Shown: positions 20,154 to 30,654 of the stretch, one piece after another
Layout of the letters: each line of letters begins with the position of its first letter
How positions within the stretch are numbered: the stretch's first letter is position 1
Program-made: the position numbers and the translations under genes
Source: Cupriavidus sp. UYMMa02A
GTDB taxonomy: Bacteria > Pseudomonadota > Gammaproteobacteria > Burkholderiales > Burkholderiaceae
NCBI GenBank assembly: GCA_001725945.1
Contig: LRMT01000049.1
Span: 111,806-175,805 of the forward strand
Length of the DNA stretch: 64,000 nt
Direction of reading: 5' to 3'
The notes under the pieces: model-generated
The model's input: only the letters and a program-made list of their open reading frames with translations
Told to the model about the DNA's origin: nothing
The model's database searches: none

Positions 20154-21139
20154 ATGTTCTTCGAGTCGCTGGCGCCTATCCGCACGTTTATCGATGCGTC
20201 GGACGTCGCCGAGGTCATGGTCAACCGATATGACAGCGTCTGGGTGGAGCGACACGGTGAAATGATGCGCCTGGACGTGAAGCTGGAGCCCGCGAAGCTG
20301 GAGGGTGCGGTCCGATCCCTTGCATCCTCGGTCCAGAAGTCTGCCGTTCGCGGTACCGCGCAGGGCATCATCAATGCAGGCCACAAGGGCCTGCGCATTG
20401 CTGCAGTGATGCAGCCTACGGCAATTGACGGCCATGCTCTGAGCATCCGCCGGCATCGTGACACGACCCTGTCTCTCAGCGACTACGTCAAAGCCGGTGC
20501 ATTTTCGTCACGCCATGCGCGCAGCAAGCACACAGACCAACCCATTTTCAACGGCCCCACGGAAGACGAAGGGCTGAAGGACGCGCTCGCAGAACTAGTG
20601 CGCCAGCGCAAAAACCTCCTTGTGGCAGGCGGTACTTCCTCTGGCAAGACCACGTTCCTGAATGCGCTTGTCGCGGAAATCCCCCAGGAGGAACGGGTTC
20701 TGACGATCGAGGACACGATGGAACTCAAGCCATCGGTCTGCAACCTCGTCCGCCTGTTATCAAACACTGACAGGAATGTGACCACTCAGCAACTGGTCGC
20801 CCTCGCCTTGCGGTTCCGACCGGACCGCATTCTTGTTGGCGAAGTGCGCGGGGGCGAGGCGTTCGACTTGCTGCAGGCGCTCAATACCGGACACGACGGT
20901 GGCATGGCGTCGCTGCACGCCAATACGCCCGCTCCGCCCTCTCTCGTATGGAGAGTCTTGCGATGCTCGGCATCCCGCAAGGCTCTCGCTGGGAGTTGGA
21001 CGACATGCGCAAGCTGATTGCCGAGTGCTTCAACTATGTCGTCCATATGCGCCGCACCGGCGAAATGCGCCACGTCTCGGAAATCATCGAGATCAAGGGC
21101 TTTCGCAACAACGACTACGAACTCGAACGCGTTTTCTAA
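20154..21139 (+). pseudogene. trbB: VirB11/TrbB-type secretion ATPase, frameshifted
   Basis: Hexameric ATPase of type IV secretion that switches the machine between pilus building and DNA transfer. The Walker A motif is AGGTSSGKTTFLNA, followed by the Asp box (TIEDTMELK), Walker B (PDRILVGEVRGGEAFDLLQA) and the His box (TGHDGGMASLHANT). A frameshift near 20940 moves the last 60 residues (MESLAMLGIPQGSRWELDDM) to another frame ending at 21139. I place the start at the ATG at 20154, but the family usually has more residues upstream, and the sequence before 20118 belongs to another gene, so the 5' end may be damaged. It is the first gene of the trb-like operon. Confidence 0.85.
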
Positions 21140-21159
21140 CCTCCAAGGAGTCTCTCCAA

Positions 21160-21507
21160 ATGTCTCACCGTTTCACCCATCGTGCTGCCAAGACAGCGCG
21201 AAAGTACCTGCCATCCACGCTTATCCTGATCGGCATGATGGGCGTCGCGACTTCTGCTGCGGCGGCCGACTTTGGCTTTCTCGGCAACCTCGGCGAGTTC
21301 ATCTGCGGGATCGCGACCTTCATCAACACGAAATACCTATTCGTCGCCGGCCTGATCCTGATCGTTCTGGGCGCAATCGGCATCGCCAACTCCGAGTCGA
21401 CCATCATGAAGTTCGTCTCGGTGATCTGTATCGGCATCGGCCTGGCTGCCGCCGCGCCGGCGATCATGAAGACCCTGGGCGTCGCCGCTCAGTGCAGCGG
21501 CTTCTGA
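21160..21507 (+). CDS. trbC: VirB2/TrbC-type conjugative pilin (115 aa)
   Basis: Major pilin of the conjugative pilus. It has a long N-terminal signal segment (LPSTLILIGMMGVATSAAAA) with a likely cleavage after the AAA, and two hydrophobic helices (YLFVAGLILIVLGAIGIA and FVSVICIGIGLAAAAPAIM) with a short polar loop between them, the fixed architecture of VirB2. The start at 21160 follows CAAGGAGTCTCTCCAA. It lies 20 bases after trbB and 2 bases before trbD, inside the operon. Confidence 0.88.
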   Translation: MSHRFTHRAAKTARKYLPSTLILIGMMGVATSAAAADFGFLGNLGEFICGIATFINTKYLFVAGLILIVLGAIGIANSESTIMKFVSVICIGIGLAAAAPAIMKTLGVAAQCSGF

Positions 21508-21509
21508 AC

Positions 21510-21839
21510 ATGCGTGAGCACCACGTCAGCATCGGCCTTTCGCGCCCACGCCAGATCGGGGGGGCCGTGCGTGGGCTCGCCATCGCAAATGGCACGGTTG
21601 TCGCCCTGCTGGTGTACGTGACCTTCCGAAGCGGTTGGAAGATCCCAGTAGCCGTGGTGGTGATGGGGATGGCGTTTCACGCGCTCCTACGATGGCTCAC
21701 CACCCGGGATCCCTGGTGGAACCAAATCCTGAACGTCTACAACCATTATGGCGACCTGTACGAATCGACTCCCTGGCACGGCAAGCTGCATACGCTCTTC
21801 CGTCGCCCCTACGGTTTTGACAGCGATCTGCCATGCTGA
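21510..21839 (+). CDS. trbD: VirB3/TrbD-type conjugation protein (109 aa)
   Basis: Small inner-membrane component that works with VirB4 in pilus assembly. It has an N-terminal SIGLSRPRQIGGAVRGL segment typical of VirB3 and two membrane helices (ANGTVVALLVYVTFRSG, IPVAVVVMGMAFHALLRWL). The start ATG at 21510 overlaps the end region of trbC, and the 3' end overlaps the start of the VirB4 gene at 21833, as is usual for translational coupling in these operons. Confidence 0.85.
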   Translation: MREHHVSIGLSRPRQIGGAVRGLAIANGTVVALLVYVTFRSGWKIPVAVVVMGMAFHALLRWLTTRDPWWNQILNVYNHYGDLYESTPWHGKLHTLFRRPYGFDSDLPC

Positions 21840-24285
21840 ATCTGAAACGCCGTCCGCTCTCTGAAGTCGCACCGTGGCTGACTACCATCACCCCGGAACT
21901 CATCCTGAACAAGGACGGGTCTCTACTTGCGACCTACGAATTCCTTGGCGTCGATGCTGACAGTCCAGACAGCAACGACATCACGTCCGCGCGAAATCAG
22001 CTGGACCAGGCTTGCCGCGCTTTCGACAACCGGATTACTGCGTGGTGGAAGATCAGCCACCGGCGGGCACGAAACTATGTTGACGGCGAATTCTCAGAAC
22101 AGGCAGATGCCCGGCTGGACGCGCTGAACCGGGCCCACATGACGACCGGGAAATACTTTCACAATAATCACTCCCTGGCGCTGGCGTACACGCCCGAGAG
22201 TGGCCTTGCGAAGTTCTTCGACAAGGCAGGCTACCACATGACGGTGGGCGGCAAGTCACTCTACGCGGCCATCTTCGAAGCGACCAAGGACACGCTCTTT
22301 GCGCGCAGCGCCTTTGCGTTCGACCTCGAAAAGCTATCGGCCGACGCGCGCCGCTTCGAGTCCATGCTAGACGCCTTTACCGGCGGCGTGCCACGCCTGC
22401 GCACCCGCCGGCTCGTGATGCAGGAAAGCTACGCCGCGCTCCACCAAGCCGCCAATCCCAGCGTACCGCGCCGGCGCATTCGCTATCCCGTAACCTTGCT
22501 CGATACACACCTGACGGAAACCGAGGTCACCGTCGGCGCCGAACGGCTTTTGTTTGAGTCAGCACATGGCAAGCGGTATGCGGCCATCGTCGCCGTCAAG
22601 GAATGGATGAGCTTTCAGGAGGCGGCGCTCGACAGCTTGATGCAGCTCGACGCTGAGCTCGATGTCTGCATCATGTACCGTTTCCTCGACACGGCGCGAG
22701 CGGCCGCGTATATCGAAAAGGTCAGGCGCTTCTACAAGATGGCCGCACTTAATGTGCGCGCGATCCTGAAACAGTATTTCGCCAAGGAAGAAGCGGAAAA
22801 TGATGAGGGCCGCGAAGAACTGGCCAAGGAGGCCGGCAAAGCACTGAAGCGCCTGACTGCCGATGGCACCCAGCACGGCTTCGCCAACATCTCCATCATC
22901 GTGTACGGCGATTCCGAGGCGGCGCTGGAGGACTCGGTCAGCGAGGTGGTCGGCGCGCTGACCAACGCCGGTTTGGCGCTATCCGGGAAAAGGCAAACCT
23001 GATGCCGGCATGGAACAGCACCCTGCCCGGACGCTGGGACAAGCAGCGCCGTCTGCAATTCGTTGAGACGCCGGCTGTGTCGGACCTCGCGCCAGTTCGC
23101 TCGGTCATGCCAGGGCCCGAGCGCAATGACTGGCTCTCCGACAAGGCCGGCAAGGAAGTGCCACCACTCACCTGCCTGCCTACCCGCCACCGCACCGCCC
23201 AGCGCGTCGACCTGCACCAGCCGGGCGGCAACGCCCATCTGATCGTCATCGGCCCGATTGGCGCCGGCAAGTCCGTGTTCCTGAACTTTCTCGTCTCGCA
23301 AGCTGGCCGGCACGACGCTTGCCGCATTCGCTTCGATAAGGACCGTTCGACGCGAATCACGACGCTATTGAGCGGCGGCAAGTTCATCGACATCACTGGA
23401 AAGTTCCAGGCCGCAACACCAGTCAATCCGTTGGCGCTGCTGGTCGACCCGATGAGCTTTACCTACGTGTCCGAGTGGGTGAGTCTGGCCATCGAAGACG
23501 ATTCCTTCACGCTGTCACCACAGCAACGCCAGGACATTTTCGAGGCGGTGAAGATCCTTGCCGAGTATGAGCGTCCGAACTGGACGTTAGGTCGCCTCTC
23601 GACACTGCTGCATGACAGCTTGCGAGAGCGTCTTCAAATCTGGTTGCGCGGCGGCCAGTACGGACATTTCTTCGATCATGCCGAAGATGCGTTCGAACTC
23701 AGCGACAACCTCTCCATAGAGATGGGTGACCTGTTCCTGAACTACCCTCGGGCCGGCGCGCTGTTCATGGACTACGCGTTCTACCGCATCAGCCAAAGCT
23801 TGGGCACGCGGTACACGATCATCGAGGTCGAAGAACTCGGGTTCTTCTTCACCAACAAGCGCTTCTACCAACGATTCGAGATGTGGACCGTCACCATCCG
23901 CAAGCTCAATGCCGCGCTGTGGGGGGCAACGCAATCGCTCAAGCAGTTGGCCAGGATTGCCGATTTCGAGATTCTCAAAGAGAACATCGGCAACTTCGTC
24001 TACTTGCCGAACAGCCAAGCCAACACCAGCAAGGACCTCTACAAGGACACATTTGGCCTGACCGACGACCAGATCCAGATGATCAACGATGCGGTGCCCA
24101 ATCGCGACTATCTTTTGGTCACACGCTCCCAGACGCGAATGCTACAGAGCTCATTCTCCGACGAAATGGTCACGATGTTGCGCTCCGACGGAGTCGCACA
24201 ATCGATCCTCGACCGTCACTACGCATCAGGGGAAAACGACTGGCAGCAAAACTACGTGCGAGAAATGCTTGCCCGTTCAGCCTAA
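21833..24285 (+). pseudogene. trbE: VirB4/TrbE-type ATPase, split by one frameshift
   Basis: The largest ATPase of the conjugation channel, about 815 residues. The N-terminal part (21833-23002) has the opening LNLKRRPLSEVAPWLTTITP and a CagE/TrbE/VirB domain. The C-terminal part, from about 22990, carries Walker A GPIGAGKSVFLN, Walker B (YTIIEVEELGFF) and the C-terminal QTRMLQSSFSDEMV region. The frame is lost at about 22985-23000, where ALSGKRQT-stop replaces the expected read-through into KANLMPAWNSTLPG. The second half has its own ATG at 23002 overlapping the stop of the first, so two polypeptides could in principle be made. I regard it as one damaged gene. Confidence 0.85.
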
Positions 24286-24299
24286 ATGGAGAGTAACCA

Positions 24300-25036
24300 G
24301 TGAAGAAGTGGTTCGCTAAAGCCGCTGTCGCGGCATCCCTTTCCTTTTCCTCGCTGGCATATGCGGCGGCCTTCCCGTGATCGATGTCGCCAACCTGCTC
24401 CAGACGACACGCACAGCCCTCCAATCGCTCAAAACGGAAATCTACGAAAACACCAACATTGCCTACCAGTACAAGATGATGGCGAATCAGTTGCTCCAGG
24501 CAACGGGCATGGACCCCGTTCACCTCGCCGAGCAGTTGGATGCCATCAAAGACGACATCGGCAAGTATGACACCTACGGCGTGACGCTGAAGGATCTCTA
24601 TGGCACGGTGACCGAGAATGCGGACTACTTGGCAAAAGTGCAGAGCATGGTCACCGCATCCGGCAAGACAAGCGGCCAGTGGCTAGAAGATCAGCGCACG
24701 CTCCTGACCAACGGCGACAAGACCGCGAAGAACCTGTTCAATCTGGGCAACACCGTCGTTAAGAACGTGCAGACCCAAGCCAAGCGACGCCAGAAGATTC
24801 AAAAGGAGATGAAGCTGACAGGAACCGCGCAGGCCGCGTCCGAAGCGACAAACGAGATGCTGGATGTCCTCGCCAACCAGAATTCCGATCTGCTGCAGAT
24901 GATGAGCGCGAAGGCGCAATCGGATGCGGACAAGGACCAGAAAACTTTGGCGATTGAAACGGAGTCGCTAGAGACGGCGCGTCGGCTCCAGGCCGAGCGA
25001 GATCAGCAACGCCAGAAGATCCTGAACCTGAAATGA
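24300..25036 (+). pseudogene. trbJ: VirB5/TrbJ-type pilus-tip protein, frameshift in the signal peptide
   Basis: A GTG start at 24300 gives a clear signal peptide (VKKWFAKAAVAASLSFSSLA, YAA). The sequence then stops at FP-stop in frame. One missing base near 24370 would give GLPVIDVANLLQTTRTALQS, the conserved start of mature TrbJ proteins. The rest is a long helical, coiled-coil protein (KRRQKIQKEMKLTGTAQAAS) to a stop at 25034-25036, which overlaps the next gene by 4 bases. Mature VirB5 proteins sit at the pilus tip. Mature part intact, export signal disconnected. Confidence 0.78.
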
Positions 25037-26079
25037 TCCGGATCTCGACCATACGAAGCCTGGTCTGCGTGCGCTTCGCTGCCCTATTGCTTAGCGCGCT
25101 ATGCTTGGCGCCTGCCATTGCCACTGCACAGGAAGCAACCAGCGGTGGTCAGTCGGTACCCGCAGCAAGTGCTGGCCGCCCCGGAGACATTAGCGCGGGG
25201 ATCAACAAGACCCTGGACAAATTGAACGGGATGCGCAACGGTCTGATCCAGAGCGCGGCGTCGCTGAGTCAGACGACGGTAGATGATGCCAACAAGATCG
25301 CATTCGGGCTTGGTGTTATCACGCTGGTCCTGGCGGGGCTCCGATTTGCGTCAACCTCCGACCCTGTAACTGCGTGGACGGATCTGTTTGAGACGTTTCT
25401 CGTACTCGGCATCTTCGCCTCTCTCTACGCCAGCTACACGAGCTTTTCCTCAGGCTTGTTTCTCTGGTTCGACCACCTCGCCACATCCATCAACGGTGGC
25501 GCCAATATTTATGACCTTCCCGCGTCGTTGGCCCAGACCGGAGGCAAGTTCGTCGACTCAATCTTGAAAACACTGAAAGCGGGAATCCTGAATCCCCTCT
25601 CCCTTCTCGACGCCATCGTCGCGGCGGCTGTTGCCTTCGCGTTCATTGCAGTGCTGATCGCCGCTTTGATCTACTCCTGGTTCATCTTGGTTGGGCACCT
25701 GCTGGTGGCTGTCGGCATCGTCGTCGGGCCTCTCGCTGTTGCGTCCGGCATGGCGGACATATCCCGGAGGTATTTCACCGCTTGGCTGGACTACATGGTC
25801 ACTGGGTCGATGTACATGGTTGTCGCCGCCATCATTTCCCAGCTCGTCAGCAAGTCGCTGAGCACCATGGTAAGTGACGTTGGAAGCATCGGCACGGACA
25901 CCACCATTGCCGCAAGCTACGCGCTCAGCACTGCAATCATTTTGGTGTTCGTCGCCATGGAGATTCCGAAGATTGCAGGCTCTCTCTTTGGTACCGGTGG
26001 CGGCGTGAGCGCCTCCGGTGGAATGAAAATGCTCGGCCGTGGCGCATGGAACCTCGGCAACAAGCTGGCGGGCAAGTAA
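25033..26079 (+). CDS. trbL: VirB6/TrbL-type inner-membrane channel protein (348 aa)
   Basis: Polytopic membrane protein forming part of the DNA translocation path. It has an N-terminal signal-like segment (FAALLLSALCLAPAIATAQ), a periplasmic region, then at least five membrane helices, including FGLGVITLVLAGLRF and SWFILVGHLLVAVGIVVGPL with the conserved tryptophan region typical of VirB6. The C-terminal Gly/Ser-rich tail (GTGGGVSASGGMKMLGRGAW) is usual for TrbL. The start overlaps the trbJ stop, and the stop overlaps the ATG of the next gene (TAATG). Confidence 0.87.
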   Translation: MIRISTIRSLVCVRFAALLLSALCLAPAIATAQEATSGGQSVPAASAGRPGDISAGINKTLDKLNGMRNGLIQSAASLSQTTVDDANKIAFGLGVITLVLAGLRFASTSDPVTAWTDLFETFLVLGIFASLYASYTSFSSGLFLWFDHLATSINGGANIYDLPASLAQTGGKFVDSILKTLKAGILNPLSLLDAIVAAAVAFAFIAVLIAALIYSWFILVGHLLVAVGIVVGPLAVASGMADISRRYFTAWLDYMVTGSMYMVVAAIISQLVSKSLSTMVSDVGSIGTDTTIAASYALSTAIILVFVAMEIPKIAGSLFGTGGGVSASGGMKMLGRGAWNLGNKLAGK

Positions 26080-27343
26080 TGAAGGCGCAAGTTCACCTCT
26101 CGTCGCCCGATCTCCTTGCCTCATTCGCCGACCGCGTCGCCCTCCTCCGACAGTATGCGAACGAGGCGGAAAGCGCTGGCTTCACCAGCAAGTGGCTGGA
26201 CGTGTTGGAGCGCTGCGCGACGTGGTTCTCCAGCGTGCCGCTGCGGCCAAACGAGCATGCGGAGGCAGGCGGGGCGTTTCGCGCCACCGTGGAGGCGGCT
26301 TACTTTGCCATGCGCCTGTCCGGCGCGCAGAAGTTTGCTGCAGATCAGACTTCGGAACGACGCCGGCAACTGGAGCCCCAGTACTTGTATGCGCTCTTTC
26401 TCGCCGCATGCTGTTCCCGCTTGGATGAACCGTGCCGGCACTTCCAGTTTCACCGTGAGGCAGATGGCATTGAATGGGTTCCGGCAGTACATGGCGCTTT
26501 CGGTCCGTGGCTTGGCGGTGACACATATCGCATCACTCGCCGCGAGGTGGGGCTTCCAGTGGAGCGCATGCGCACCGCGCTGCTTGCTCGGGAGATCCTC
26601 GGCGCGGAGCGCCTCGCACTCTTTGAGGGCCAGGTACTCTCTGACCTGTTTAGCGCCATCAACCCGGACCCGCGGCCAAGCGGACTCGAAACTCTCCTGC
26701 ACAAAGTTGTCCGGCAAGCGATCGACGCGGTTACGCAGTTCGAGGTAAAGGCGCGGCGCGCCGCTTTTTCCCCAGATACGTCGCCGGCGCCGACGGCGGG
26801 TGAGCTGGGCGCTGCCGCGGACGCCGCGGTCCCAGGCAAAGCGACTCGCGCGCCCGCATCCAACGGGCCGCGCCTACGGTCATCGCCGACTCACGCTCCC
26901 CCGCCGATGTCCGGGCTATGGAGCTTTCCAGCGTCGCGTCTGCCGAAGGACTGGAGCCCACCGCATCAAATGAACAGTCAGGGCGGGAAGCACTAACCAG
27001 CGCAGTCCTGCTCGACGGGGCGAAGTCGCTGCGGCCAGAGCAGACCTTCGATCCGTTCAAAGATGCGCTGGCCGGGGCATCTACCCTGATGCGCGAGTTC
27101 TTCCGCGCCCTGGCGCAGGACGTCGCGGCCGGGAAGGTAAAGGCGAAATGGGTGGACAACCGACTCGCCATTAGCAAGCGCATGCTCGGCAACTACGGCA
27201 TCGCGTCGGAAACGCTCATCGACAACCTACGCAAGTTCCAACTTCTCTACAAGATCGTCGGGCAGGACATCTTGCTGGTCGACAAAGTCGCCAACCTGAT
27301 CGCGACGCGGCCGCAATCCCCCGCAGCTGAGACGGATGAGTGA
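26079..27343 (+). pseudogene. TraI_2-domain conjugation protein (MOBH relaxase-like), frameshifted
   Basis: The N-terminal part follows the pattern of the TraI_2 domain of MOBH relaxases. The usual region PASE-HHHA-PGGLL-HT is here PLRPNEHAEAGGAFRATVEA, so the clustered histidines and the later HD pair are missing. The C-terminal part, after a frameshift near 26920, is a TraI_2_C-type winged-helix domain (VKAKWVDNRLAISKRMLGNY, VDKVANLIATRP). Total length about 421 residues. Loss of the metal ligands means it may bind but not nick DNA, or may have another role. It directly precedes traD, as relaxase genes of this group do. The start ATG overlaps the trbL stop. Confidence 0.65.
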
Positions 27344-29199
27344 TGCACCACTACATTAGCCACTTCCGGCCGATCTATGAGTTCCGCGCGGCGATTGGGT
27401 GGGCGCTTGCCGCGATCCTGCTGCCCGCCAGCGGGATGCCGGGGGCGGGGTACTTCTCCCTGTTCTGCCTGGCCATGCTGCTTTTCCGCTCCTCGCAGGT
27501 TTGGGGCGCGCTGAAGTTCCGCCTTGCCATCTCTACCAAATGGCTTGCTGTCATCCCTATTGGCACTTTGCTTGAGCTAAGCGCCCGAATGCGGAAGACT
27601 GACAACGCCATGTACCTCGGCACGGGATTCGAGTGGACGCAGAAGCATTGCCAGATCGCCCACGACATTCTGCGTATGCCGTCGAGCGACATTCCCGGCT
27701 TGCCCCGCCGGCTACCTCAGTCTATGGTGGAGAGGGTCGAGAAGCTGTTCGCGCCTGCTGGAAGCGTTACCGATCAGTCTCCTCAAGGAAAGTCATGGAT
27801 TCACGGCATGGAGCCGAAGAAGATCCAGATCCCTTTCCACTACAAGGCGATGCCCGGTCATACGGCCGTTAGCGGCACGACCGGCGCCGGCAAGACCCGC
27901 ACCTACGAGGTCATTTCGACCCAGGTGATCCACAACCCGAATGACGTATTGATCGTCATTGATCCCAAGAATGATGCCGAATGGGCCGCTCGCGTCAAAC
28001 GCGAGTGTGAGCGCACTGGACGCAAGTTTCTCTATTGGAAGCAGGCCGCACCGTCGCAGTCCATCCGCCTCAATCCGCTGGAAAACTGGTCGCAGCCCTC
28101 GGAAATTCCGACCCGCATTGCCCAACTGATGGAAGAGGGTCCATTTCGTCAGTTCGCCTTCCTTTTCATTGACCGATCCGTCAAAGGCGAGCTCTACGTC
28201 GGCGACAAGCCGAATCTGCGTTCCATCCTGCAGTACGCCCAGAATGGCATCAACAAGCTGTTGGACCGCGCGCTCCAAAGGTTCTTCGCTGGGGTCGGCA
28301 ATTCGGATTGGGAAGAAGAGGTCACCGGATACATGCAGCAGGTCGGCCAGCGCGCCGGTGGCACCCGGCTTGACGCAATGGTCCGTCTCTACGTTGAACG
28401 CTTCTCGGACCAAGGGAATGGGCATGAGGCCATTGACGGCCTGATCGCTACCTTCCAGCACGACCGCGACCACTACGGACGGATCATTGCCTCCGCTCTG
28501 CCCTTGCTGCAAATGCTAGCCACTGGCGAGACAGGCCTGATGCTTGCCCCAAAGGCAGACGACTTCGGAGACGACCGGGAGATCTGGGACATCGACAAGG
28601 TCATCAAACAAAAGGCGGTGCTCTATGTCGGTGCAGACTCGCTTTCGAACTCGCTCGTCGCCCAGGCCGTCATGTCGATGCTGTTGGCGGACATCGCCTC
28701 CGTCGCTGGGGCGATCTATAACTTCTACGCCAAGCCGCCCGAGGTCGTCCTGATTATTGACGAGGCGGCCGAAGCGATCAACGAGCAGATGCTGCAGATC
28801 CTCAACAAGGGGCGTGGCGCTGGCTTCAAAGCCTTCGTCGCCTACCAGACGCGCTCCGATATGACCGCCAAGCTCGGAAACGTGGCCAAGATGCAGCAGG
28901 TTTTGGGCAATTTGAACAACCAGATCGTCTTACGATTGGAAGACATCGACACGGCACAGTGGTTTTCGGAGAAGGCGGGCACGACCGCCATTCGCAACAT
29001 CGTCGTGTCCAGCAGCACAAGCACCGGCACCGAAGCTCACGTTGGTGAGTTTAGCGGGTCAGTCTCGCGCTCGATGCAACTTGAGAAGGCGCCACTGATT
29101 CCGCATGAACTGATCATGCAATTACCAAACCTGCAGTACTTCCTGCGTATCTCTGGTGGCTCTGTCTATCAGGGTCGAATTCCAATCATCCAGGACTAA
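27343..29199 (+). CDS. traD: Type IV coupling protein TraD (VirD4 family, ~618 aa)
   Basis: Hexameric ATPase that brings the relaxase-DNA complex to the secretion channel. Two N-terminal membrane helices (GWALAAILLPASGM, FSLFCLAMLLFRSS) precede the ATPase. Walker A is SGTTGAGKTRTYEV and Walker B is EVVLIIDEAAEAI. The sequence has the SXT/ICE-type TraD layout rather than the F type, with a long insert between the motifs. The frame is fully intact. The start is an ATG overlapping the stop of the upstream gene (TGATG), with an in-frame GTG one codon earlier. With the TraI_2-domain protein upstream it forms the usual relaxase-coupling pair of MOBH plasmids and ICEs. Confidence 0.92.
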   Translation: MHHYISHFRPIYEFRAAIGWALAAILLPASGMPGAGYFSLFCLAMLLFRSSQVWGALKFRLAISTKWLAVIPIGTLLELSARMRKTDNAMYLGTGFEWTQKHCQIAHDILRMPSSDIPGLPRRLPQSMVERVEKLFAPAGSVTDQSPQGKSWIHGMEPKKIQIPFHYKAMPGHTAVSGTTGAGKTRTYEVISTQVIHNPNDVLIVIDPKNDAEWAARVKRECERTGRKFLYWKQAAPSQSIRLNPLENWSQPSEIPTRIAQLMEEGPFRQFAFLFIDRSVKGELYVGDKPNLRSILQYAQNGINKLLDRALQRFFAGVGNSDWEEEVTGYMQQVGQRAGGTRLDAMVRLYVERFSDQGNGHEAIDGLIATFQHDRDHYGRIIASALPLLQMLATGETGLMLAPKADDFGDDREIWDIDKVIKQKAVLYVGADSLSNSLVAQAVMSMLLADIASVAGAIYNFYAKPPEVVLIIDEAAEAINEQMLQILNKGRGAGFKAFVAYQTRSDMTAKLGNVAKMQQVLGNLNNQIVLRLEDIDTAQWFSEKAGTTAIRNIVVSSSTSTGTEAHVGEFSGSVSRSMQLEKAPLIPHELIMQLPNLQYFLRISGGSVYQGRIPIIQD

Positions 29200-29207
29200 T
29201 ACGGTCA

Positions 29208-29713
29208 ATGCGCTCCACCCTGTTCCGCCAAATCGCCAAGGAATACAAACTTTCCGCGAAGCTATCGACCGTGTTCATCGTGTCGCCCGACCTGGATGAC
29301 GTATGCACTCGCGTGGTCGACTACATCGGTGTGAATTTCCGCGTGCGAGAAGAACCTCTGGTCAAGGAGATGCTGAGCGACGCCCTGTTGGCTGGCGCGC
29401 GGCACGAAAGCAAGGCGACCCCAACGTAGCGTTCATGAAAGGACTGTTTGGCCGCGCCCATGATCTCTATGCCAAGCGCTATGCCGCGTTCAAGGGGGAA
29501 AAGTACAACGTCTGGTACCCGTATCACGAGTCCATTCCCGAATTCGAACAACGCCAGCCCTCCGGCTATGTCTGCCAAGTCGTAGACGAGCCCGTTCCGG
29601 GAAACGTTACGCAGCGCTGCGCGGCCTTCCAATTGGCGGCGCGCGTCCTGACCGGCTACGGCTTCACCCGCTATTTCGAGAACTACGATGTCGCTCAAGA
29701 CTTTTCACACTAG
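29208..29713 (+). pseudogene. Conjugation-associated hypothetical protein, frameshifted
   Basis: An ATG at 29208, nine bases after traD, opens MRSTLFRQIAKEYKLSAKLS and runs to about 29415, where the frame is lost. A second frame continues with FMKGLFGRAHDLYAKRYAAF and RYFENYDVAQDFSH to 29713. Together about 168 residues, soluble, rich in Tyr, Arg and Glu. I do not recognise the family. Its fixed place between traD and a DUF4400 gene suggests a role in transfer. Confidence 0.55.
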
Positions 29714-29978
29714 AGCGGCGCAATCATTGGCGGGATTGCGTCAGGTGCCGGCACGGATCGCCGCACGGATTTTCCGCGTAGACCAAGCTCTCGCCCTGGA
29801 GATGCACGCCTGGATCAGCCAAGCTGTATCGGGACCGTTACCTGAGACTTTCATGCACGGCAATGCCGCCCCTTGCTTCGCACTGATCAGCATTGCCGCA
29901 CGCAAGCCGACCGTCTTTTGGGGAGCGCTCGCCGCTATCCCGGCGTTGCCGCTCCTTCTCGGTCTGCGTTGGATCTGA
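29688..29978 (+). CDS. Small conjugation-associated membrane protein (96 aa)
   Basis: Start ATG at 29688 lies inside the 3' end of the preceding gene. The N-terminal half is basic and amphipathic (SLAGLRQVPARIAARIFRVD), and the C-terminal half has one hydrophobic helix (FWGALAAIPALPLLLGLRWI) ending the protein. It stops three bases before the next ATG, so it is tightly coupled to the DUF4400 gene. No family recognised. Confidence 0.6.
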   Translation: MSLKTFHTRAAQSLAGLRQVPARIAARIFRVDQALALEMHAWISQAVSGPLPETFMHGNAAPCFALISIAARKPTVFWGALAAIPALPLLLGLRWI

Positions 29979-29981
29979 ACC

Positions 29982-30598
29982 ATGGCCGGCTCCCGATTCG
30001 TCTCCCACGTTCGCGTATGGCTGCTTGTGGCGCCACTGATGATCTGTGCGCTTGCACCGTTCATCCAGAACGATGCTGCCTTCGAGGTGAGCGATGCAGA
30101 ACAGGCGTCCGTCGCACATCTTCTCGGTCAGGCAAGGGCCAACGAGGCAACGGCGTTGGCCAACGAGCACTTTGATCGATGGTTCGTCCATTCCGGCGCC
30201 CTGCGGGCGTCATTCGCCGGCTCTGACGCCGACACTGCCCTACCCGATGCCGGGGCATCTGAGTTCGGCCGCGGCTGGATGCGGCACTTCTGGTTGACCA
30301 TCTATCGGGCAGTCTACCGCGCTGCGTCGCGCATCATTGGCTGTTCGGCGGGTTCATCCTCCTTGCTGCCCTGCTCAACGATGGGTCGGTGTCGCGGAAG
30401 ATTCGGGCCACCGGCGCCGGCTTTGCGAACCCCGTCACATTCCACGTCGCGGCGCACGGCCTGCTCCTCTGCTTTGGCTTTGGCGCGACCGCCCTGCTGC
30501 TCCCGTTTTGCTTGCTCGCCCATTGGTGGACGCTGGGCGTCTGCTTGGTGGGCGCATTCAGCTGGCGCCTTGCGGCGTCATTCCATGTCGGCAAGTAG
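29982..30598 (+). pseudogene. DUF4400 / PFL_4697-type ICE membrane protein, frameshifted
   Basis: The sequence has the landmarks of the DUF4400 family found beside traD in integrating conjugative elements. These are an N-terminal membrane helix (VRVWLLVAPLMICALAPF), HFDRWFVHSGALRASF, a WMRHFWLTIYRAVYR stretch, DGSVSRKIRATGAGFANPV and FHVAAHGLLLCFGFGATALL. One frameshift near 30320 separates the first 113 residues from the two C-terminal helices. About 205 residues in all. Function unknown; thought to be an inner-membrane transfer accessory. Confidence 0.68.
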
Positions 30599-30654
30599 TC
30601 GACAACACGTCTTTTGAATTCAAGGGCCAGATTGCTGGCCACTCTAGGAGAAAT

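Noticed and set aside
20833..21507. 224-codon frame extending the pilin backwards into trbB
   Set aside because: Only the part from 21160 is pilin-like, with its own ribosome binding site; the rest is out-of-frame trbB.
22980..23010. Programmed frameshift or genuine two-gene split of VirB4
   Set aside because: No slippery heptamer or downstream fold was seen, and many other genes in the window have similar single breaks.
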